Source: Monoplex corrugatus (Eukaryota; Mollusca; Gastropoda; Littorinimorpha; Ranellidae). Taken from it: DNA of 64,000 nucleotides. The position numbers were made by a program, and so were the translations under genes. This document shows, piece after piece, positions 57,545 through 64,000 of the stretch; the stretch's first letter is position 1, and each line of letters starts with the position of its first letter. The notes below the pieces were generated by a model. It saw nothing but the letters and a program-made list of their open reading frames with translations. It was not told where the DNA came from and did not search any database. The stretch lies in the NCBI GenBank assembly GCA_030674185.1, contig JAPXFY010000013.1:52376567-52440566 (forward strand). The letters run 5' to 3'.

Positions 57545-57850
57545 AAGTCAGACGACTGTGCACAGTCGTGTCAGAGCTATAATCATCTCAAAACACACAC
57601 AATATCTTGCTGACCCTGAAAAAGAAAAAGCATGTAGGACGTTACAGAACATGCACTGGTGAATGGACAAGCAATGCAGAAAATTATAGGGAGAGATGAC
57701 AGAAAGCAGAAGAGGAAGGCAGAAATAAAGAGAATGATAGAAAAAAGACAATTTCCAGTGCAGAATTTCCATACGGTGGGGATACTATTCATACTGAAAG
57801 AGTTCTGGGCATTCTCATGGAGAAAGGACAAATCTAAACTTAAATCAATG
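57545..57850 (-). repeat. Interspersed repeat R600, copy 3 (diverged, partial)
   Basis: gtcagagctataatcatctc and agagatgacagaaagcagaa match the R600 copies at 8828 and 42020 at lower identity. Confidence 0.5.
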
Positions 57851-58234
57851 CTTATATCTGATACTGAGACAAATCAGTTGCATGCACATCATGTAATGTA
57901 TACCGTATACTATACGATGTACATCTCATCATGCGACTTGCTCTTACTCAGGGTTATTAGTGTACGCATAACATTAATCAAACAAAATGATAAAAATTAA
58001 CTGAATTAATCAAAGTGATAAAAATTAACTGAACAGTCATGAAGCAAGTCAGATGTTTTATCATATAATATCAACCAAGACTGGGAAGTAATATGTGTAG
58101 TTATTGCCTGCAATGAAGGTAATAACACAGCATTATTTAATCTATTTTGCAATGTCACAAATATGCATGACTTATGCAAGAAATTCAATTGAGGAATGTT
58201 CAGAAATAGTAATGCAAGCCAATTCTTTGCTTAC
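57851..58234. other. RPRD2 intron 3, remainder
   Basis: AT-rich, nothing recognised. Confidence 0.5.
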
Positions 58235-58335
58235 CAAGAATAGCACGGAGGTCTGTGACAAGGTCCTTGTCATATACCTGTCTCTCTTCCCAGATACTGA
58301 AGATCCTCTCCACTTTAGGTCGGATGGTAGCATCC
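58235..58335 (-). CDS. RPRD2: RPRD2 exon 3, CID
   Basis: Encodes DATIRPKVERIFSIWEERQV and YDKDLVTDLRAIL, the [20 protein letters not shown] segment of RPRD2 (CID helices 6-7). The acceptor is ctgcatatag before 58335 and the donor is cttg/gtaagc after 58235. It enters with 2 nt carried over and leaves in phase 1. Confidence 0.9.
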
Positions 58336-58659
58336 CTATATGCAGAAAGTCAACTGTGTCAATTAAACATAAAATTTCTTATTCCAATGTTGTTAATAAG
58401 CTACAGTTGACAAGTTAACTGTTTTCAATCTGTCACAAAGAAATGGAATGATGGAGTTTAGTACCGATTGAAAAACAAACTTGACTGCATCAAAACGACA
58501 ACAAAAACAAAAACAGCCATCAGACAAAACATTATCTGAAATAGCTGGTGTTGAATATGATCTTCATTATTGTTCTGAAAATGCTAATCTGTAAGTCAAC
58601 CCTGGGCCACCAATCCATAGTTCGACTATGCCAGACCAAGCCCAATGTTTTAAAAAAAC

Positions 58660-58851
58660 TTAACCCTTTGAATCCCACATCCTGTCCACCAACCACAAAA
58701 ACTTCACCTTTGACTCTCTCACCCTATCCACTAGCTTCCTGCAGGAAGCTGGTGGATAGAGTGAGGGAGTGAAAGAGTTAAGTTTTTACTTTGCTGGCAT
58801 AGTTGACAATGCGGGATGATGGTGTACAGGGTGCAGGAATCAAAGGGTTAA
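58660..58851. mobile_element. TTAA-bounded MITE, family 1 copy 4
   Basis: TTAA at 58660-58663 and 58848-58851. Ends ccctttgaatcccacatcc and the facing ggtgcaggaatcaaaggg, with the inner palindrome cttcctgcaggaagctggtg. It lies 45 bp from the donor side of RPRD2 exon 2. Confidence 0.85.
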
Positions 58852-58895
58852 CCCCCCTTTTTTAGTAACTATACCTAGAAAATAAATTAACAAAC

Positions 58896-59025
58896 CTGAC
58901 AAGTGCAGTCGCCTGTTTCAGCAGTGGTCTAAAACCATTGATGAATACCAGGGCTTTCTTTTTCTTGCAAGTCTGAACCACGTCATTGCACAAGTAAAAC
59001 AAGGTCAAGCGATGACTTGGTTTCA
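58896..59025 (-). CDS. RPRD2: RPRD2 exon 2, CID core
   Basis: Encodes KPSHRLTLFYLCNDVVQTCK then KKKALVFINGFRPLLKQAT. This is the central CID motif (HRLNLFYLANDVIQNCKRK in RPRD2), which contacts the phosphorylated polymerase II repeat (family knowledge). The acceptor is ctgtttcag before 59025 and the donor is gtcag/gtttgt after 58896. Confidence 0.92.
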
Positions 59026-60644
59026 CTGAAACAGAATTTTAATGAACAATTCTGATTAAAAGAACTGAGGCAGTATCAATCAGCTACAGCAACAGTAATA
59101 CTATTAATAGGAATAAGATTAAATGAAATATCATAGGAGGACTGAGAGTTCCTTACTGACACAAGATAGCCAGCCTGGCTATCAACTACGGAAGCTAGGG
59201 TAGCCCAATATGTTTTCAGGGAAACATATTTTAAACAGAAAATTTAATCAAAACACTACAAAAACTACACAAACACCAGGGTGCAGGGCTGGTGAAATCC
59301 ACTTGCCTGGTCACCCGGGTTGAATGAGATATCTGGCGGGCAAGTCAAAATCAAAAACTCCCTCTTATCATCTTCTTGTTTATTTGCCCCCCCCCCCCTC
59401 CCCCCTTTTATTTTTTTAGAGATTCTAATGTTTTTTTTGGTTTTTTTTTCCTTGTTTAAAGCAATAGAAATGACAAGTAAGACCAGACTAACCAACAAAG
59501 GTTCACTGTAAAGCACTACGATGACTGGAGAAAACTTTTATGCACCAGTCACACAATCACAATAACAAATGGAAATAAAAACTGATGAGAAGCTTCTAAA
59601 GTATAATTGATCAAACTGTTATTTATACTATAATTATAGACTACATTTTATGGTGCTTTTGATAAAACACTCATAACAGCACTGCTTGTGAACAGGTTGC
59701 TCTAAGGAGAATTGAAACTTCTAATGCCCTTTTCTGTTTGCATTTGGTCTCACAACTTTACTGTTGGATAATGGTCTTGAGCATATCACACAGCAAAGTG
59801 GATCTGAAAAATGGTAGCAAAAAATGAAGGATTATATCATAAATAATTAACAGCTGTATTTCTTATCACCTCACCACATAAAAGCACACACATACACACA
59901 CACACTTGCATGCATGCACACACACACACACACACACAAACACACAACACAAATGTATAGATGAATGCAATTTCAATATTTTTATGCATCTACACAAAGA
60001 GACAGGTAAACATATGCGAATAAATACATGATTGTTAAGTCTAGTTTATAGAATACTACATAACAATTAACATGAGCTGTTTGCCAAACATTTGCAGAAA
60101 ATCCAACAAACATCTGAGTAGATGAATATGATAGAGAAGAAGAGAAAGAGAGGGGAAGGGAAGGGGAGTACACAGTGAGGAAGAGAGAAAAACTGATTAA
60201 AAAAAAAGTACATAACTAGATAAAAAGTTACATATGCACAATAAAAAGAGAAGGGAAAAAAAATCAACAACAAAGCAGAAAAAACAATGACATTAAAAAC
60301 AACAAACTGCAAATAAACACATGTTATACTTAAAATATGGAATTTCAGAAAGTCGAACCAAAGTATTTCTATTATTCCTGTAAACTTGTCAAGTACAAAA
60401 GTCTGAAATGTTTATCACTTTATGACTGTTAATTAAAATAACTACTTAAAACAAATCAGAAAAACAGTTTGCAATCAATGTATTCTGTTAAATAGGCTAA
60501 CGAAATTTGAAAAAAAAAAATCCAAGATTTGAATTCGGTCGGATGGATTCAAAAGGAATTTAAACCATACTATTGCACCACTAAACTATCTCCGCAACAA
60601 TAACTATTTTAAGTGTGCATGCGTGCGTGCGTGCGTGCGTGTGT

Positions 60645-60729
<85 letters not shown>

Positions 60730-61130
60730 GTGTGTGTAATTGAAACATAATCTGTTCAGCTGATCAAACCTGAGGCCAGAACCGTCTTTATTATAACATT
60801 ATATATATATATATATATATACATTTAACATATTAATTATTAGTCAACCAAACCACAGACATGCTGAAGTTACCAATAGGCCCTACTGCTTACAAACAGT
60901 TTAAAACTCTCCAGCAGCAGGTTTGTTAGGCATTTTTTCCATGTCAACATAATTACAAAAGGCAGCCACAACAGTCACTCCGCACAGGTTGGTGTATGCA
61001 TCCGATTATTTGCACCTGAGAGTTCAAATAGAGTTACTTCTTCAAATGAAGATTTTGGGACCTTACCCTTCATTATATTGTTCTATGTTTTATACATGTA
61101 TAGCCTATATATACGTTAGATATGTTATAA
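59026..61130. other. RPRD2 intron 1, left part
   Basis: No gene. (CA)n lies at 59915-59940, (TG)n at 60635-60740 and (AT)n near 60807. Pyrimidine runs occur at 59385-59460. Near 60545-60600 the minus strand has tagtttagtggtgcaatag and gaattcaaatc, faintly tRNA-like. Confidence 0.5.
60615..60740. repeat. (TG)n microsatellite with GCGT start
   Basis: gcatgcgtgcgtgcgtgcgt followed by about 45 TG units. Confidence 0.95.
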
Positions 61131-61745
61131 TAATAATAATAATAATTACAATATTTATATAGCGCAAAATCTTGATAAAATCAAATCTAAGCGCTGAAAC
61201 AGACACACACACACGCACGCACACACACGCACGCACTCACGCACACACACACACACAGCTATAAATGGGGAGAAAGAATAAATAAAGCAATGGAAAATTA
61301 TAGAGAGCATATTATATACAATTATAAATTTATATATTGCAATGTGATTCCCTCCGAGTGGAGACAGGCTTCAGAGGGGATTGAGTGAGGTCAGGATTTT
61401 ATGCAGAGGAAAAGGTGAGTTTTGAGAGCGGACTTGAAGGAGACAAAAGTAGGTTGCTGACGGACTGAGAGAGGAAGTTTGTTCCAGGAGAGCGGACCAG
61501 AAACAGAGAAGGCTCGTGGACCATAGGTATTGAGCTTAGTGCGTGGAAAGCGAAAAGTCAGAGGATCGGAGGCAGAGCGGAGGGTACGTGAGGGAACATA
61601 GATCTCAAGTAGGCTTGACAGGTAATCGGGGGCTGCGTTATTGAGGCTTTTGTAGCACATGGTGTCTAGTTTGTACTGTATGCGCTTTGATACAGGGAGC
61701 CAGTGAAGTTGTGCCAGGAGAGGAGATATGTGGTCAGCTTTTTTT
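61131..61745 (-). mobile_element. L2/CR1-type LINE family Z, copy E (5'-truncated)
   Basis: (TAA)n tail at 61131-61146, 3' UTR with (AC)n, and the last about 115 codons open (DHISPLLAQLHWLPVSKRI, RTKLNTYGPRAFSVSGPL). Imperfect direct repeats flank it: cccttcattatattgttcta at about 61070 and cccttcattgcattgttcta at about 61757. Confidence 0.88.
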
Positions 61746-62129
61746 AGGATCTTCCCCTTCATTGCATTGTTCTACATTTTATGTACATACACTAGACATA
61801 AACAATAACCAGTTCTATCGAAAGCAATTCTTTTGTTGCTGTTTTTTTGTTTTTGTTTTTGTTTTTTTCCTCTTTTGCTTTTTTCCTTTTGTTCAAGACT
61901 ACTTCATTCATCTCCTTGACTAAGACTAAGCAAGAGAACATCAGCCACTCAATTACCTAATTAAAGTTTCACAGCCGGTGCAGTGGCAAACTTTTAAACA
62001 GTCTGCACAATGAAAGAACACAAACAACAAGAAGTGATGACTCAAAACACAACATTCTGAGCAGTGTTTCTGTATGTATACATATATATATACAGGCCTA
62101 TATATTCGTATGCTTGTTTCTTTGATTCT

Positions 62130-62305
62130 AAACCAGTGACCAGTGCAAATGCGACAATGATTGCTGTATACATGTTATACAAGATAACATTTGCTTGTTT
62201 GCTCGTTTCTTTGTGCAAATGCGACAAGAGTGCTGTGTACAAGATAACGTTTGTTTGCTTGTTTAGTTGTGCAAATGCGACAGTGACTGTTGTGTACAAG
62301 ATTTT
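62130..62305. repeat. Tandem repeat of about 57-70 bp, three copies
   Basis: gtgcaaatgcgaca starts units near 62143, 62213 and 62270, each followed by gtacaagataac-type text. It lies in RPRD2 intron 1, 300 bp from exon 1. Confidence 0.85.
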
Positions 62306-62614
62306 TTTAAAAAGTTCAACTAGACAAGATGGGGTAGGCCTAGATCTAATTGGGTAATGTCACCCTTTGGAGCACTTGAAATTTGCAACTAAATCCGCAG
62401 AAATCTCCAAAAACGATCCTATGGCCCCTGAGAGACGAAACTTGCAGGAAATATTGTTAAATATGATCATTATCATAACAACTTAACTAAACGAGGCCTA
62501 GTAGAAGCCAACTGTTTCCGACATATAGTTAATGCTTGGCAGTCAACAAGTGAACAACAATCTGAATCTAAAAGTAAAATCGAGTCTACTTTCTTTGTCA
62601 CGATATTTACTTAC

Positions 62615-62774
62615 CTGACTTTTTCATGATTTTGTACCACAACTCTACTATATGTGCATAGTGAGTTTTGTGGTGTATAATCCAAAGTGATAAACTCTGA
62701 ATACTGTCCTGAGTATTTGTAACAGACATTAACTTCTTTTCCACACTCTCTTCGTTCAGTCCTGCAGACGCCAT
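62615..62774 (-). CDS. RPRD2: RPRD2 exon 1, start codon and CID N-terminus
   Basis: ATG at 62774-62772. It encodes MASAGLNEESVEKKLMSVTN, TQDSIQSLSLWIIHHKTHYA and HIVELWYKIMKKS. It matches the RPRD start ([20 protein letters not shown]…WCIENKKHHSTIVYHW). The donor gtcag/gtaagt after 62615 leaves phase 1 and joins exon 2 in frame (V-KPSHRL). The ATG is the first in frame with the CID and lies where the vertebrate CID begins. Confidence 0.92.
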
Positions 62775-63809
62775 ATTGTTTTGAGTTTGGCAAAAGCAAT
62801 GAACTGCCTGGGTAGAGTCACAAGTCTTTATGAGTGCAATTTACGAATATGACAGCCATCAACAACGCAGTCTATCCGCTGGGTACATCTATATGCGCAC
62901 AATAATCCAAGACGCGTGTATGCGATCTATGCCGTTCTGGACATGTCTTGATTTTCTACTTTTCGGCTTCAGACTTTGGTAACTAAAATTCCGTCGCCAT
63001 TTTGAACATCTCGGAAATCTCGAGATGTATAAAGGCCAAGGATATTTTTCTAACATCATGACTTATTTTGAATGACCTATTAAATCAGAATTTATTTTGA
63101 CTTTAACAAACAAAATAACTTCCTTTTTTTCTTACTAACACTAGGCCCTATTATATTCTGCAATGACATTCTATGACGTCACAGAAATGTGTGCCTTCCC
63201 TCCGTGACCTCTTGAACTCATTCAACAAACAAAAACTTCTGAATGCGTGTGTGCACTCCCTTGGCAGGACTAGGGGTGTGCCTCAGTGTGTGTTGAGTGC
63301 GTGTGTTAGAAGCATTTAACGTCTTGCAAAACAAGCGGTGGTGATTCAGTGACTGTAAGTTAGTTAGAAGCTATCTAGTCGTCAACTTTTCTTGGGATTG
63401 TAAAACTTTTACTTGAGTTAAATCGAGTATCTAGACTGAGCATCTAGACTGTAAAGCAAGATAGGTACGCCTAATTATCGATGGGAGAGATGACCGAAGC
63501 CCAGTGAAGCCTGAAGGTAGGCCTAAATGAAATCTAAATCAGACTTGAACCTTCGCTGTATTATGAGTGCGCTTTTGCCCCTCATCGGTTAGGTATTATT
63601 TTGTAAGTCAAATTGTGATGAAGAAATGGAGTTTAGTCGATTAATCTTGAATATTTGTTACCCCGAGCACAACACGAAAGTGAAATGAAGAGACCTGAGC
63701 TGATTGAAGACACCGGCAGCAAGGATCGATCATCAGTTGTTACACACGGGTGCGGACAGAATCACAGGTCTGGCCATGTTGTCACATTGTGAATGGCTAG
63801 TGTAAGACT
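62775..63809. promoter_or_regulatory. Shared upstream region between divergent genes
   Basis: About 1.03 kb between the RPRD2 start codon and the + strand start codon at 63810. It must hold both 5' UTRs and promoters, by inference. No TATA box at a convincing place was seen. The text has scattered CpGs (gaatcacaagtc…gatctatgccgttctgg) and looks free of the transposons that fill the rest of the window. Confidence 0.4.
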
Positions 63810-64000
63810 ATGGCCAGGAGGAAATATGGCATTGAAAGAAAATACATCCTCAGTGTTCTTATTGGCTTCTGGGTGGGAGTTTACTTGGCCAATAGATGTA
63901 CAGGTGTTCTGTCGCGCTGTGGATTACCGGACTTCTGCTGCCCAGGTGATCTGGGTCTGGGTGATGGTTCTGGGCAGCAGGATGAGACTGAAGTGGAGGG
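63810..64000 (+). CDS. Type II membrane protein, N-terminus (possible chondroitin synthase-like)
   Basis: An ATG at 63810 opens a frame to the window end: MARRKYGIERKYILSVLIGF, WVGVYLANRCTGVLSRC, GLPDFCCPGDLG and an acidic GSGQQDETEVEG. Basic residues, then one hydrophobic segment (about residues 12-26), then a polar stem is the layout of a Golgi glycosyltransferase signal anchor. The LSVLxGxxxGxxLAxR pattern resembles the start of chondroitin sulfate synthase 1. A different ATG at 63793 opens another frame over the same DNA, but that frame lacks a membrane anchor and looks less protein-like. The family call is tentative because the catalytic part is outside the window. Confidence 0.5.
   Translation, partial: MARRKYGIERKYILSVLIGFWVGVYLANRCTGVLSRCGLPDFCCPGDLGLGDGSGQQDETEVE

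Larger units (their letters stand above)
35037..62774 (-). other. RPRD2: RPRD2-like gene, whole coding span (9 exons)
   Basis: The gene encodes a nuclear protein of about 1,100 residues (human RPRD2 is about 1,460). RPRD proteins bind the phosphorylated C-terminal repeat of RNA polymerase II through an N-terminal CID and dimerise through a coiled-coil domain (family knowledge). Coding exons from 5' to 3' are 62774-62615, 59025-58896, 58335-58235, 55351-55065, 50611-50485, 49334-49159, 43735-43528, 38940-38884 and 37115-35037. All junctions are GT-AG and the phases agree through to exon 9. The introns hold most of the recent transposons of the window. Similarity is strongest in the CID and in the KAYKHYGARINNVKKKMD segment, which matches AYKTFANRVNNLKKKLD of RPRD2 better than RPRD1A/B. 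Confidence 0.88.

Noticed and set aside
59265..59516. 83-codon frame over the polypyrimidine stretch
   Set aside because: Low-complexity C and T runs; no motif or conservation signal.

Overview
The window is animal nuclear DNA. Genes are split into short exons with GT-AG introns, and long stretches between them hold dinucleotide and tetranucleotide microsatellites and layered transposon remains. There are no bacterial-style operons, rRNA genes or CRISPR arrays. The mix of I-clade, CR1/L2, RTE and DIRS retroelements with TTAA-bounded and hAT-like miniature elements, together with the gene sequences, suggests a lophotrochozoan, most likely a marine gastropod. That assignment is inference.

Three host genes are present. 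(1) The 3' end of the UPF1/RENT1 gene (nonsense-mediated decay helicase) lies on the + strand at 353-1339, followed by a candidate spliced 3' UTR to about 3.35 kb. (2) A nearly complete RPRD2-like gene (CTD-interacting-domain protein of RNA polymerase II) lies on the - strand, with nine coding exons from 62774 down to 35037. Its exons encode the CID, the RPRD coiled-coil domain and a long Pro/Ser/acidic/RY-rich tail. The last exon has a one-nucleotide frame break near 36.1 kb. (3) The first coding part of a type II membrane protein, possibly a chondroitin synthase-like glycosyltransferase, runs on the + strand from 63810 off the window edge. It is divergent from RPRD2, with about 1 kb between the two start codons.

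Between UPF1 and RPRD2 lie about 31 kb of repeats. They include an I-clade LINE with gag zinc knuckles, endonuclease, RT and RNase H (12.73-19.31 kb, minus), broken by two nested LINE insertions, one carrying a 224-bp inverted copy of its own target. An RTE-like LINE family with ATG/GAT tails is present in four copies, two of them tail-to-tail. There are also a 13-copy 38-bp minisatellite grown from a CR1 3' end, miniature inverted-repeat elements and tRNA-derived repeats.

The RPRD2 introns hold a DIRS tyrosine-recombinase fragment (41 kb), several copies of one CR1/L2-type LINE (45-47.6, 55.8-57.5 and 61.1-61.7 kb), a whole-length 3.1-kb RTE-like LINE with a 12-bp target duplication (51.3-54.4 kb), and a 1.18-kb TTAA-bounded element. 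An array of seven degenerate copies of the exon 5 splice acceptor sits just upstream of that exon. No new multi-gene system was seen. The most unusual observations are the duplicated acceptor array in RPRD2, the NMD-prone 3' UTR layout of UPF1, the unusually long target duplications of one LINE family, and the fold-back of target DNA at a nested insertion.
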